DNA of 64,000 bases, taken from JBHICC01 sp046759385. GTDB taxonomy: Bacteria > Pseudomonadota > Gammaproteobacteria > Acidiferrobacterales > SPGG2. The position numbers were made by a program, and so were the translations under genes. Below, piece by piece: positions 51,702 to 60,939 of the stretch. The notes beneath the pieces were generated by a model that had not been told where the DNA came from, did not search any database, and saw only the letters and a program-made list of their open reading frames with translations. Position 1 is the first letter of the stretch. Every line of letters begins with the position of its first letter. The stretch covers positions 3,142 through 67,141 of the forward strand of contig JBHICC010000011.1 of the NCBI GenBank assembly GCA_046759385.1, read 5' to 3'.

Positions 51702-52841
51702 CTAGCACGCCACCAACTGCAGACCTAAGGCCGCTTCCCGGAATACCCTTGCGCCGTGTTGTAACACGCGTGCTCGCCAGCGAGCATCTGCGGGGCAGAA
51801 AGCCTGCAAAAGGTCGGCTTTCACCTGTAAACCCGTGGAGGCGTCTGCGGCGCCATAATGGTGGTACTGATTTTCCCGGCGCAGAGCCGACAACACGTGT
51901 AACAAAGAATATGTTCCCAGTTCCATTGTCGCTGCGTAGACCTTTGCATGCGCAAAGATTTCCTTTGTCAGCCACCCAAGTGTCCCAATTGCGGCATAAG
52001 TGGTCGCGCCGGCTGCGTAACTGCTTAGCACTCGCTCAGCACTGAGCCACGCCTGTAGCTGGCAAAGTTCGTCCGACCCCGGCGCCTCATGCGCTAACAA
52101 AGTGGCGTACCCGTACTTGCCTAGGCCTGTGTGTATGTCGATGTGTAACACATGGCGCGTTTGCTGAGTCGCGAACATTCTCAAGATTTGATACAGGGTC
52201 TCGGTGGACTGTTGCCGTTCAGCACCGCCATAGAATAGCCCTCGCGGAAACGCGTACTGACCGCCCGCTATCGCCTGGCGCGCGGTACGGGGACCTCTTC
52301 GTATCCCGAGCCAGAGCAATTGCGGTAGAAACGGCTGGTGCGGCCGAAGCGGCGCGCGCGGATTGAGCAAAAAGTCAAAATCGGCGTAAGCGGGATTGTC
52401 CGGCCCTGGAAAACGAGTTATGCAGTTGCGATTAAGATCGACGTTGTTTTCGTTAGCCCGACGGATGTGAGCGAACCCGTAGGGGTTTACCGCGTGCACG
52501 AAGAGCACCGTACACGCTGGCTGCTTGCGTGGGTCGCTGAAGCGTGTGCGAAGCAGGTATTGTTGCAACGCGCTACCGGCAAGGCCTTCGGCTCCGTGCA
52601 CACCTGATGTCAGTACCAGCAGTCGCTTACTGGCTGCGTTGCTAAAGTGCGCCGTGTCTATGCTCAAGTGCTCGCCAGCGGGACCGCGCGCGCCGATCGG
52701 ATAGCTTGCAATCTGGGCACCGATGTTGCTGGCTAGACGTAAGAACTGCTTACGTGCGCTGAAGTAATCAGCCGCGAACTCATCGGAGGAGGCCGCCGAT
52801 GCTGGGTTCGCCGATCGCTGCATCATAGCGCGCGACCCCAA
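51702..52841 (-). CDS. DUF2817 (M14-like) zinc carboxypeptidase-related protein
   Basis: A 379-residue cytoplasmic protein. Zinc ligands are recognisable in TSGVHGAEG (H-x-x-E, about residue 85), and the third in HIDIHTGLG; NNVDLNRN and ATMELGTYS are the arginine and catalytic-glutamate motifs of the M14 fold. Possibly an aminoacylase or peptidase; the substrate is unknown. Normal length and intact. Confidence 0.85.
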   Translation of the reverse strand: MGSRAMMQRSANPASAASSDEFAADYFSARKQFLRLASNIGAQIASYPIGARGPAGEHLSIDTAHFSNAASKRLLVLTSGVHGAEGLAGSALQQYLLRTRFSDPRKQPACTVLFVHAVNPYGFAHIRRANENNVDLNRNCITRFPGPDNPAYADFDFLLNPRAPLRPHQPFLPQLLWLGIRRGPRTARQAIAGGQYAFPRGLFYGGAERQQSTETLYQILRMFATQQTRHVLHIDIHTGLGKYGYATLLAHEAPGSDELCQLQAWLSAERVLSSYAAGATTYAAIGTLGWLTKEIFAHAKVYAATMELGTYSLLHVLSALRRENQYHHYGAADASTGLQVKADLLQAFCPADARWRARVLQHGARVFREAALGLQLVAC

Positions 52842-52879
52842 TAACGGGTTTGACTAATGTGGGAGTAACACAAATAGAA

Positions 52880-53935
52880 TTAGGCGTCGCCCTCACCAAG
52901 TACTTCAACTTGCTGGCTCTTGGCAAAGTTCAACAGCCGCCTTATCGGCACCATAGCGCGGCGTCGAACGGTCTCTTCGACAAAGATTTCGTTCGTCGCA
53001 TATGTCAGCACGTTGTGAAGCTTTTGCACCGTGTTCATCGCCATCCAACGGCAATGCGCACAACTTTCGCAGGTGGCACCGACTCCTGCGGTGGGCGCCT
53101 CGAGAAAGGTTTTCGCAGGTGCGACCTGTTTCATTTTGTGGAAAATGCCCTTGTCGGTGGCGACGATCAATTTCTTTGCCGGCAGTGTCTTCGCGGCTTC
53201 GACGAGCGCAGTGGTAGAGCCGACAATATCAGCCTGCTCGATCACACCCGCGGGCGATTCCGGGTGCGCTAGGATGGCGGCATCAGGGTGCCTTGCCTTC
53301 AGGGCACGCAGCACCTCAGCCTTGAACTCCTCGTGGACTACGCAGGCCCCCTGCCAAAGCAGCATATCCGCGCCAGTCGTCTTTTGTATGTATTCACCTA
53401 GGTAGCGATCCGGCGCCCATAGGATCTTCTCGCCGCGCGCAGCGAGATGTTGCACTACTTTTACGGCGATGCCGGACGTAACCATCCAATGTGCACGGGC
53501 TTTGACGGCAGCACTTGTATTGGCATAGACCACCACCGTTCGATCGGGATGGTCATTGCAGAATCGCTCGAACTCGGCGGCAGGACAACCGATGTCGAGC
53601 GAACAGGTCGCCTCGACATCGGGCATGAGCACGCGTTTTTCCGGGTTAAGGATCTTGGCCGTTTCACCCATGAAGCGCACACCGGCCACCACTAAGGTCT
53701 TGGCGGCGTGTTCGTTTCCGAAACGCGCCATATCAAGCGAGTCGGATACCAACCCCCCGGTTTCGTCCGCTAGGTCTTGCAACTCGGGTGCCGTATAGTA
53801 GTGTGCAACCAGGACCGCGTTCTGCGCCGCGAGCATGTGCTTGATCTCGCTCGCGAGCACGGCGGAATCGCTCGGCGGCTTGAGTTCCGAGATTGGTGCT
53901 CTTGCTACGACTTGGCTCGATAACGCCTTGTTCAT
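52880..53935 (-). CDS. nadA: Quinolinate synthase A
   Basis: Iron-sulfur enzyme that condenses iminoaspartate with DHAP in NAD synthesis (351 aa). The three [4Fe-4S] cysteines fit TCSLDIGCPAAEF, WQGACVVHEEF and CESCAHCRWMAMNT. AQNAVLVAHYYTAPELQDLAD is the N-terminal signature. It lies 35 bases after nrtR on the same strand, so it is under the same NrtR-controlled promoter. nadB and nadC are not in the window. Confidence 0.97.
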   Translation of the reverse strand: MNKALSSQVVARAPISELKPPSDSAVLASEIKHMLAAQNAVLVAHYYTAPELQDLADETGGLVSDSLDMARFGNEHAAKTLVVAGVRFMGETAKILNPEKRVLMPDVEATCSLDIGCPAAEFERFCNDHPDRTVVVYANTSAAVKARAHWMVTSGIAVKVVQHLAARGEKILWAPDRYLGEYIQKTTGADMLLWQGACVVHEEFKAEVLRALKARHPDAAILAHPESPAGVIEQADIVGSTTALVEAAKTLPAKKLIVATDKGIFHKMKQVAPAKTFLEAPTAGVGATCESCAHCRWMAMNTVQKLHNVLTYATNEIFVEETVRRRAMVPIRRLLNFAKSQQVEVLGEGDA

Positions 53936-53970
53936 GACATCGCTCTTTGTCTACGGCCAGGGTGCTTCGA

Positions 53971-54639
53971 TTACTTGATAATCTCCACTTTGTGCGGAAA
54001 CCGCAGCCGATACAGCCGTGCCGGGCGGTGGTTGCCATTTCGACGCTGCTCATCGGTTTTCTCGATGCGGTCTAACGCCAACATACGTTTTCTGAAGTTG
54101 CGCTTATCTAAGACCTCTCCGAGGATGATTTCGTAGACGCTCTGTAGGTCACCGAGCGTGAACTTCCCGGGCATGAACTGATACGCTATCGTCGAATAAT
54201 CGAGCTTTGCTACCAGGCGTTTATGCGCCATGCCCACAATGCCGGCGTGGTCGAAGGCCATAAGGGGTAAGCGGTCCAACGGGAACCAGCCTACTGTCGT
54301 GTCCTCGACGGTTGGCCGCATCCGCAGGCGGTCCGAAGGAATCAACGCGTAGTACGCTACCGAGATTACGCGCTCTCTCGGGTCACGCTGCGGGTCGCCC
54401 GAGGTGTGCAGTTGTTCGAGATACACGCCGGTGACCCCCGCTTTTTCGGCGAGCTCACGCAAGGCACACGATTCCAGATTCTCGTCGACACCGACAAATC
54501 CCCCGGGCAATGCCCACGTGCCAGTAAAGGGGTTGGCCCGGCGCTTAACGAGCAAGACCTCTAAGCGCTCAGCACGGATGCTGAAAAGCACCACGTCAGT
54601 GGTGACAGCCAGATGGGTACGCGCGCTACTGTAAGCCAT
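53971..54639 (-). CDS. nrtR: NrtR, Nudix-related transcriptional regulator of NAD metabolism
   Basis: A 222-residue protein with an N-terminal Nudix domain and a C-terminal winged helix (DKRNFRKRMLALDRIEKTDE). The Nudix box G47-x5-E53-x7-R61-E-L-x-E65-K66-x-G has Lys in place of the last catalytic Glu, as expected of NrtR repressors that bind ADP-ribose or NAD-related ligands rather than cleaving them. Two perfect palindromic operators sit directly upstream, and nadA follows. Confidence 0.92.
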   Translation of the reverse strand: MAYSSARTHLAVTTDVVLFSIRAERLEVLLVKRRANPFTGTWALPGGFVGVDENLESCALRELAEKAGVTGVYLEQLHTSGDPQRDPRERVISVAYYALIPSDRLRMRPTVEDTTVGWFPLDRLPLMAFDHAGIVGMAHKRLVAKLDYSTIAYQFMPGKFTLGDLQSVYEIILGEVLDKRNFRKRMLALDRIEKTDEQRRNGNHRPARLYRLRFPHKVEIIK

Positions 54640-54642
54640 AAA

Positions 54643-54661
54643 TAGTGTATTGAGTACACTA
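54643..54661. promoter_or_regulatory. NrtR operator 1
   Basis: Perfect inverted repeat TAGTGTA-ttgag-TACACTA, four bases upstream of the nrtR start codon and about on the transcription start. Same arms as operator 2, centre-to-centre 34 bases. Confidence 0.85.
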
Positions 54662-54672
54662 AGTAGGCCATT

Positions 54673-54702
54673 ACGATAGTGTAAGAACTACACTAAAGTC
54701 AA
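54673..54702 (-). promoter_or_regulatory. Promoter of nrtR-nadA
   Basis: Minus strand TTGACT (54702-54697) and TATCGT (54678-54673), spacer 18. Operator 2 fills the spacer. Confidence 0.65.
54677..54695. promoter_or_regulatory. NrtR operator 2
   Basis: Perfect inverted repeat TAGTGTA-agaac-TACACTA lying between the -35 and -10 hexamers. Bound protein would block RNA polymerase. Confidence 0.87.
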
Positions 54703-54745
54703 GTCTGAAGTAGAGATCAGAGATTAGCGAATCGGTCCGGCGGAC

Positions 54746-54771
54746 AAAAAAAACCCCCTGCGAGAGGGGGG
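54746..54771 (-). terminator. Rho-independent terminator of sat
   Basis: Minus strand: CCCCCTctcgcAGGGGG followed by eight T residues, about 95 bases after the sat stop codon. Confidence 0.92.
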
Positions 54772-54864
54772 TGATAAGGCCTCTAACCACTATATCGTTA
54801 TTATTCAAACCGTGCTTAAGCCCGCGTATGGGCCACGGCATATGTATTTGATCGACTGCGGCTC

Positions 54865-56076
54865 TTATCTAGCCGAATGTCCAGAGAGCTTTACCTCTAC
54901 AACCTCCTCCGGCTGCAAGCCCGCATAATACTCGTGCAACACGACCAGTACTTCAGGCCGGCTGAAGTGCTGCGGTACTGCTCCGCCTTCCGACAATGCT
55001 TTGCGAAGCTTGGTTCCAGAAAGCAGTAAACGGTCCTTTTCGCCGTGTGGACACGTTCTGGCCGAGGCGACGCTGTCGCACCTGTCACACCAGAATGTCC
55101 AGTCCAGCTTCAATGGCTTGATCTCAAGCGCGTCTGCTGGGATGTCATCGAAGATTCGTTGAGCGTCAAAAGCGCCGTAATAGTTGCCCACCCCCGCATG
55201 GTCACGCCCAACAATCAAGTGCGAACATCCGTAGTTCTGCCGAAATACCGCGTGCAGGAGCGCTTCGCGGGGGCCCGCATAGCGCATGTCTAATGGGTAA
55301 CCGGCATGTAAGACCGTATCTGGCACAAAGTAGTTATCAATCAAGGTATCAATTGCCCGTGCTCTTACCTCGGCAGGGATATCGCCCGGCTTTAGCTGTC
55401 CCAATAGCGAGTGGATGAGCACGCCGTCGCAGATCTCAATCGCGACCTTTGCCAGATATTCGTGCGACCGGTGCATCGGATTGCGGGTCTGCAGCGCCGC
55501 AATCGTGCGCCAACCTCTTTCGGCAAACGCTTTCCGAGTCTGTGCGGGTGTTAGGAAATGCCGCGGGTAATGCTCAGGGAACTCGCCCCGCGACAGCACC
55601 TTTACCGGACCCGCCAGATTGATCTCGCCTTGCGCCAACAGCGTCTGTACGCCCGGGTGGGCGGAGTCCGTGGTTCCGTAGACCTGTCGGGCCTCGTGCA
55701 TCTTGTCGATCCAGTACTTTTCCATCACCACCATAGTGGCCATGGTCTCGCCCGTGGCGGCGTCGATAAGGGCGATATTAGTCCCCAGCTCGATGCCGCC
55801 GGCGGTAGATGCATCGACCGACAAGGTAATCGGAATTGGCCAGAACGTGCCGCTCGCGAGTCGCATGTCGACGCATACCGATTGCCAGTCCGCCTCGGTC
55901 ATGAACCCGTCCAACGGCGTGAAGCCGCCGATCCCGATCATGATCAGATCGCCGACTTCGCGCGACGTCATTGCGACTTGGGGCAAAGACTGCGCGCGTG
56001 CACCTTCCTCCTTCAGCTGTTGACCGGCCAGGAGGCGGGGGTTGAGTTGTTCGGCGCCGTGAGGGTTAATCAACAT
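54865..56076 (-). CDS. sat: Sulfate adenylyltransferase (ATP sulfurylase)
   Basis: Interconverts sulfate plus ATP with APS plus PPi (403 aa, single-subunit Sat form). It starts at the ATG at 56076 (MLINPHGAEQLNPRLL). Catalytic motifs are QTRNPMHRSHEYLAKVA (QxRNPxHRxHE) and VGRDHAGVGNYYGAFDAQ. This form works either in sulfate assimilation or, in reverse, in dissimilatory sulfite oxidation; no apr genes lie in the window to decide. A CxxC-rich insert (FWCDRCDSV, ARTCPHG) late in the protein is a zinc-ribbon-like feature. Confidence 0.95.
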   Translation of the reverse strand: MLINPHGAEQLNPRLLAGQQLKEEGARAQSLPQVAMTSREVGDLIMIGIGGFTPLDGFMTEADWQSVCVDMRLASGTFWPIPITLSVDASTAGGIELGTNIALIDAATGETMATMVVMEKYWIDKMHEARQVYGTTDSAHPGVQTLLAQGEINLAGPVKVLSRGEFPEHYPRHFLTPAQTRKAFAERGWRTIAALQTRNPMHRSHEYLAKVAIEICDGVLIHSLLGQLKPGDIPAEVRARAIDTLIDNYFVPDTVLHAGYPLDMRYAGPREALLHAVFRQNYGCSHLIVGRDHAGVGNYYGAFDAQRIFDDIPADALEIKPLKLDWTFWCDRCDSVASARTCPHGEKDRLLLSGTKLRKALSEGGAVPQHFSRPEVLVVLHEYYAGLQPEEVVEVKLSGHSAR

Positions 56077-56369
56077 GCGAAAACAAGCCCTGAGGCAGCT
56101 TGGCCCCGGGGACGAGCAGCATATATCTTGGAACAACGCCGTGTACAGCCTTGCGAATCATAAAAGTAATTAATACTTTTACCAGTAAACTGAAATTTCG
56201 TTGATGTAAACCACCCGATCGCTGTCGCTGACCGCTAGGATGAAGCGTGTTGTCCGCTAGGTCCAGTGCTGTATCGGTTGGTCGGTCTGGCTACACTAGC
56301 CCGCAATCGGACCACGCGCCTGCGCGATGCCATCCTTCAGACAGGCGCGCGAGGCATATCCTCGATGGG
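56077..56369. other. Non-coding stretch upstream of sat
   Basis: I see no gene. An AAAAGTA-attaa-TACTTTT inverted repeat at about 56164-56182 lies 88 bases upstream of sat and, with a TATGAT on the minus strand beside it, could be part of its promoter or operator. The rest is unremarkable. Confidence 0.4.
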
Positions 56370-57026
56370 CTACTTGGGTGGCGCGCCTCGCGCCTGGTCC
56401 TGTTTCAGCTCGCGGTAGCGCTTGAGATCTTCGGCCGCCTGCTGCTTGATGGCGTCTTGTTCGCGTCGCATGCCCCGCATTGCGGCTTCATGACGCGCGA
56501 TCTGCGCCCGCGTACGCTCAATGTCCGCCACCATGTCCTTGGGTATGGGTTTGCCCTTGCTCTGCACCTTGCCGGCTTCTGCCTCCATGCGCTCTAAGGT
56601 ATCGCGCAACGGCCTCAAGGTCCTCGTAGTGGCAGTGATCGTGTAGTTGATCTGCGTGAGCTTGCGATCACGGATATATATGATGTCGTCCTCGTGCCCA
56701 TAGGTTTGAAGCAGCTGTCGGTCACGGCGAGCTTGTTCCGCCGCCTGCCTCCGTTCCTCCTCCGCTAGCGCTTGTTGCTCATCGCGTTGGCGCACCTCAT
56801 CTTTGGTGAGCGGTGCATCGATGACTTTGGTGGTCACACCTTCATCGGAGAGTTCCATGACCCGCGAGCGCGCACACTCCTCGGCGGCGCGGTCACCGTA
56901 GTGCCACTTACCCTGAGCGTCCTTACATTTCTTGATTTTTGATCCGGCCGCGCCAAGGTCGATAGTAGTCAGGCCGAGTGCCAGAAAACCAGCTAATAGT
57001 ATGATAGATAAGGGTTTTCCTTTCAT
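56370..57026 (-). CDS. DUF4124 domain-containing exported protein
   Basis: A 218-residue protein with a signal peptide (LSIILLAGFLALGLTTI), a DUF4124 domain at about residues 28-60 (KIKKCKDAQGKWHYGDRAAE) and a long charged coiled coil (ALAEEERRQAAEQARRDRQL and RQIARHEAAMRGMRREQD-like repeats). Probably periplasmic and perhaps envelope-associated; the family function is unknown. It has no obvious partner. Confidence 0.82.
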   Translation of the reverse strand: MKGKPLSIILLAGFLALGLTTIDLGAAGSKIKKCKDAQGKWHYGDRAAEECARSRVMELSDEGVTTKVIDAPLTKDEVRQRDEQQALAEEERRQAAEQARRDRQLLQTYGHEDDIIYIRDRKLTQINYTITATTRTLRPLRDTLERMEAEAGKVQSKGKPIPKDMVADIERTRAQIARHEAAMRGMRREQDAIKQQAAEDLKRYRELKQDQARGAPPK

Positions 57027-57115
57027 CCGCCGCTCACATGAGGACTCACCAGGGGCTCATTTCAAGATAGGCATTGGCTTATGAGGTTGTCAACCGCCGT
57101 CACGTGGCGGCGCGG

Positions 57116-57757
57116 TTAAACGCCATAGCGGCGGCGATAGGCGGTGATCGCGGCGAGATGGTGTTGCACTTCTTCCCGCTCAGCCAGGTAGGTGACCAGG
57201 GTGTCTAAGCTGACGATGCGAATGACTTGAATCGCATAGCTGGTCTCAACGTCTTGTACCGCCGAGCGGGTGCCAACACCTCGCTCCTGTCTGTCGAGCG
57301 CGATCACAGCGCCAGCCGACGTGGCGCCAGCCTGTTTGATCAGTCCGATGGCCTCAGCAACTGATTGTCCAGCGGATATGACATCGTCAACGATGAGTAC
57401 ATTCCCGCGCAAGGGCGCACCAACGATCACGCCCCCCTCGGCATAGTCTTTCGCTTTCTTGCGGTTGAAGGCATAGGGTACGTCGCGGTGGTGTTCACTT
57501 GCCAAGGCGATGGCAGTGGTAGCGGCCAGCGGGATCCCCTTGTACGCCAGCCCAAAAAGCATATCGAATGCGACCCCCGCATCGATAATGGCAGTAGCAT
57601 AGAATTGCCCAAGACGCAGTAAGGATGAACCCGAGCTAAAGCATCCTGCATTGAAAAAGTACGGGCTCACGCGCTGCGATTTAAGGACAAACTCACCAAA
57701 CTTGATCGCGCCGGCCTCGATCGCGAAGTCAAGAAACGCCCGCTGGTAGTCCTTCAT
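57116..57757 (-). CDS. pyrE: Orotate phosphoribosyltransferase
   Basis: Fifth step of UMP synthesis (213 aa). Start at the ATG at 57757 (MKDYQRAFLDFAIEAG), although the frame is open upstream. Motifs are LKSQRVSPYFFNAGCF, GLAYKGIPLAATTAIALA and the PRPP site VLIVDDVISAGQSVAEAI. Divergent from xthA, a common gammaproteobacterial arrangement. Confidence 0.97.
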   Translation of the reverse strand: MKDYQRAFLDFAIEAGAIKFGEFVLKSQRVSPYFFNAGCFSSGSSLLRLGQFYATAIIDAGVAFDMLFGLAYKGIPLAATTAIALASEHHRDVPYAFNRKKAKDYAEGGVIVGAPLRGNVLIVDDVISAGQSVAEAIGLIKQAGATSAGAVIALDRQERGVGTRSAVQDVETSYAIQVIRIVSLDTLVTYLAEREEVQHHLAAITAYRRRYGV

Positions 57758-57841
57758 CAATGGCAAGATACAAGATTCAAGATGTGAGCCACAAGAAGCT
57801 TTAAGCTTGTGCATCCGGAGTTCTACCTTGTACCTGACTTC

Positions 57842-58615
57842 ATGCGCATCATCACCTTGAACCTTAACGGCATTCGGTCGGCAGCTGAGAAGGGATTCTT
57901 CCGCTGGTTGGCCCGGCAAGACGCTGACGTCGTGTGTACGCAGGAGCTCAAGGCCCAGGCCACCCAGCTGACGCGCCAGATGTTGGGACCCGGGGGCTAC
58001 CACGGGTACTTTCACGACGCCGAACGAAAGGGCTATAGCGGCGTAGGGCTGTACTGTCGTCAGCAACCCGATCGCGTACGCGTCGGCGTCGGCTGGCCCG
58101 ATATCGACGCTGAAGGGCGCTACATTCAGGCTGATTTCGGTGAGCTTTCGATTGCGTCGGTCTATTTGCCGTCGGGGTCGAGCGGCGAAGAACGCCAGGC
58201 AGTCAAGCTCACGTTCATCGAGCGCTTTACACCCTTTCTGAGTGCATTACGACACGATCGTCGCGAATATTTACTGTGCGGTGACTGGAACATTGCACAC
58301 CAGTCCATCGACCTCAAAAACTGGCGCAGTAACCAGAAACACTCCGGATTCTTGCCTGAGGAACGTCATTGGATGGACACCGTGTTCACTGACATTGGCT
58401 TCGTCGACGTTTTTCGTAGTTTGAACGCGGAACCTGAGCAGTACACTTGGTGGTCGAATCGCGGTCGTGCGTGGGAGAAAAACGTCGGGTGGCGCATCGA
58501 TTATCAAATAGCGACCCCGGGGATAGCGGCCAAGGCGCGCGCCGAATCGATTTACAAGCGCAAGCGTTTTTCTGACCACGCACCGCTTACTATCGATTAC
58601 GATTACGCACTATAG
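57842..58615 (+). CDS. xthA: Exodeoxyribonuclease III
   Basis: AP endonuclease/3'-5' exonuclease for base excision repair (257 aa from the ATG at 57842). Motifs: LNLNGIRSAAEKGFFRWL, catalytic Glu in CTQELKAQ, LCGDWNIAHQSIDLKNW, YTWWSNRG and the catalytic Asp-His in FSDHAPLTIDYD. Divergent from pyrE. An upstream frame extends to 57809 but is not needed. Confidence 0.95.
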   Translation: MRIITLNLNGIRSAAEKGFFRWLARQDADVVCTQELKAQATQLTRQMLGPGGYHGYFHDAERKGYSGVGLYCRQQPDRVRVGVGWPDIDAEGRYIQADFGELSIASVYLPSGSSGEERQAVKLTFIERFTPFLSALRHDRREYLLCGDWNIAHQSIDLKNWRSNQKHSGFLPEERHWMDTVFTDIGFVDVFRSLNAEPEQYTWWSNRGRAWEKNVGWRIDYQIATPGIAAKARAESIYKRKRFSDHAPLTIDYDYAL

Positions 58616-58624
58616 AATAAACAC

Positions 58625-59998
58625 ATGGCCTGGACAGCAAACATAAGCTGGCGTGATGCACTGGCCGTCTATCGCCATCCGCGCGTGATAGCGATGTTGT
58701 TCCTCGGCTTCTCCGCCGGGTTGCCGTTCTTGTTAGTGTTTTCGACCCTAACCGCCTGGCTACGCACTGAGGAGATCAGCCGCACTGCGATCGGTTTCTT
58801 TGCCTGGGTCGGCATTACGTACTCGATCAAAGTGTTTTGGGCGCCGATCGTGGACCGAGCGCCGTTGCCGTTCTTGACCCGGCTACTGGGCAAGCGCAGG
58901 AGCTGGATGTTGTTGGCGCAGATCGGCATTGCCGCCGGCTTGCTTGGCATGTCCACGACCGATCCCACCGTAGATCTCGGGCAGGTGGCGTGGCTGGCAT
59001 TGCTGGTGGCGTTTTCGTCGGCAACCCAAGACATAACGATTGACGCGTACCGCATCGAGGCGGTAAGCAAGGAGCGCCAGGCAGCGATGGCGGCCACCTA
59101 TATTCTCGGCTATCGGCTAGCGCTATTGGTTGCCGGCGCGGGTGCTTTCTACATTGCCGACTACATGTCGTGGTCCGCGGCCTATCTGACCATGGCAATG
59201 CTGATGCTCGTCGGTATGGCGACTGTCTTGATCATCCGGGAACCCGACCATAGCCGGGCCCACGAGAATGTGATGCTGGAGGAGCGCGTGGTGCGATTCA
59301 TGCAACGGTCTGTTCATCTTCCAGGCCACCTGCGTGCTGCAATGGCCTGGTTCATCGGCGCGATCGTGTGTCCATTCGCTGATTTCTTCTCGAGAAACGG
59401 GGTCCTAGCCATAGTTATCCTGGTCTTTGTCGGCGTGTTTCGATTGAGCGATATCACAATGGGAATCATGGCCAATCCGTTTTATTTGGATATCGGTTTC
59501 AGTTTGTCCGAGATCGGAAGCATCGTTAAGGTTTTTGGTTTCTTCATGACCATCGCAGGCTCAGCGTTGGGCGGCATATTGGTCATGCGCTACGGCATCA
59601 TGCGCCCACTGCTGCTCGGGGCGGTCATGGTTGCGGCGACGAATCTGCTCTTCGCATTCATGGCTAGCGTTGGGCGGGATCTCACCCTGCTCACATTGGT
59701 AATCAGCGCCGACAATCTGAGTGGGGGCCTCGCTAATGCGGTCTTCATTGCCTATCTGTCAAGCTTGACGAACCAGGCCTATACCGCGACTCAGTATGCA
59801 CTTTTTAGTTCGCTGATGACGTTACCGGGTAAATTCATCAGCGGCTTCTCCGGCGTGATAGTGGATGGCTTCGGCTATGTCTCGTTCTTTATCTACGCGG
59901 CCGCTATCGGTATTCCGGCGATTCTGCTGGTGTTGTATTTGATGCAGCGAATGAATATTGATGACAGTCGCACGCAGACCGCGACACTTCCTCGTTAG
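58625..59998 (+). CDS. MFS transporter, AmpG-like
   Basis: A 457-residue, roughly 12-segment MFS permease. FLGFSAGLPFLLVFSTLTAWL at the N terminus and QDITIDAYRIEAVSKERQAA are typical of AmpG, the importer of anhydromuropeptides in wall recycling. It starts nine bases after xthA. With amgK-murU in the same genome, a recycling role is reasonable but the substrate is inferred. A bidirectional terminator lies about 65 bases downstream. Confidence 0.85.
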   Translation: MAWTANISWRDALAVYRHPRVIAMLFLGFSAGLPFLLVFSTLTAWLRTEEISRTAIGFFAWVGITYSIKVFWAPIVDRAPLPFLTRLLGKRRSWMLLAQIGIAAGLLGMSTTDPTVDLGQVAWLALLVAFSSATQDITIDAYRIEAVSKERQAAMAATYILGYRLALLVAGAGAFYIADYMSWSAAYLTMAMLMLVGMATVLIIREPDHSRAHENVMLEERVVRFMQRSVHLPGHLRAAMAWFIGAIVCPFADFFSRNGVLAIVILVFVGVFRLSDITMGIMANPFYLDIGFSLSEIGSIVKVFGFFMTIAGSALGGILVMRYGIMRPLLLGAVMVAATNLLFAFMASVGRDLTLLTLVISADNLSGGLANAVFIAYLSSLTNQAYTATQYALFSSLMTLPGKFISGFSGVIVDGFGYVSFFIYAAAIGIPAILLVLYLMQRMNIDDSRTQTATLPR

Positions 59999-60060
59999 AG
60001 AATTGATTGGTTTATTGCCCTTTTGCCCGAAAGGTTGTCGCCGTAGGCGACCCAAATGGG

Positions 60061-60354
60061 TCACCCGGGCTTGATGATATCAAGCCCGGGTGGAATTTTT
60101 GTGGGTGCCTGGATACGGATCAGTTTAGTTCTAGCCTTCTCGCCTCGTAATACCGTTGCGCGTCCCTTGGCGACGCCGAATTGCTTGCCCAGGAACGCGA
60201 TCAAGCGCGCGTTCGCTCGTCCTTCCACGGGCGGGGCAGCGATGCATACCTTCAGGTGATCGCCGATTACACCCGCTATTTCGTCGCGCTGGGCCCGGGG
60301 CTGAACCTTCACTCTGAGAATCAGGTCCCCGGTGTCCCAACGAAACCATGGCAT
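60061..60354 (-). CDS. yggU: DUF167 family protein YggU
   Basis: A 97-residue protein with the family pattern DLILRVKVQPRAQRDEIAGV and the signature PVEGRANARLIAFLGKQFGV. Function unknown. The last codons (PPGLDIIKPG) are encoded by the terminator hairpin. It follows yggT by six bases. Confidence 0.94.
   Translation of the reverse strand: MPWFRWDTGDLILRVKVQPRAQRDEIAGVIGDHLKVCIAAPPVEGRANARLIAFLGKQFGVAKGRATVLRGEKARTKLIRIQAPTKIPPGLDIIKPG
60063..60100. terminator. Bidirectional terminator between the ampG-like gene and yggU
   Basis: ACCCGGGCTTGAT-gat-ATCAAGCCCGGGT is a perfect 13-bp stem followed on the plus strand by ggaATTTTT. It overlaps the end of yggU. Confidence 0.85.
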
Positions 60355-60360
60355 GGCGTT

Positions 60361-60939
60361 CTAAAGGAGCGATGCGCCGAACTTGAGTAGAGGTGACACG
60401 AACAGGATTAACGTTAAGTAAAGCAGGATGAAAAGCACTATAGGAGAAAGGTCCAGGCCGGAAATTGGCGGCAGCAACCGTCGCGCCGGTCGCATCAGAG
60501 GTTCGGTAACACTGATCAACAAACCCATCGCTGGATTGTGGCCGCCGCCGTAAGGCGCGACCCAACTGAGAATGACGCGGATGAAGACTAAGACGATGAA
60601 AAGATAAACCGTCATCTGCAGCAACTGCGCTGTGGAAAAGACTACTAACCCGATCACGTTGTAAGCACGCCCGAGGATCAAGGCAATTAGATAGTTTCTC
60701 AGGCACTGCAACAGCAGTAACAGCACGACTGCAGCCAAATCAAAGCCGTACAAACCCGGTATGATCCGCCGCAGCGGTATCAGGGCGGGATTAGTGATCG
60801 TCACAAGTGCCTGCGAGAACGGATTATAGAAATCGGCGCGAACGAGTTGGAACACGAACCGCAATAGCACGGCGAGGATATAGAGCCAAAACAACGTGTC
60901 GATCAGGAACACACCCGCTTCACCAATCGGTGTGCCCAT
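60361..60939 (-). CDS. yggT: YggT family membrane protein
   Basis: A 192-residue inner-membrane protein with two YggT domains, each with two hydrophobic helices; the repeated pattern is NPFSQALVTITNPALIPLRR and AMGLLISVTEPLMRPARRLL. Linked in E. coli to osmotic tolerance and K+ handling, not settled. Its start overlaps the proC stop by one base. Confidence 0.93.
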   Translation of the reverse strand: MGTPIGEAGVFLIDTLFWLYILAVLLRFVFQLVRADFYNPFSQALVTITNPALIPLRRIIPGLYGFDLAAVVLLLLLQCLRNYLIALILGRAYNVIGLVVFSTAQLLQMTVYLFIVLVFIRVILSWVAPYGGGHNPAMGLLISVTEPLMRPARRLLPPISGLDLSPIVLFILLYLTLILFVSPLLKFGASLL

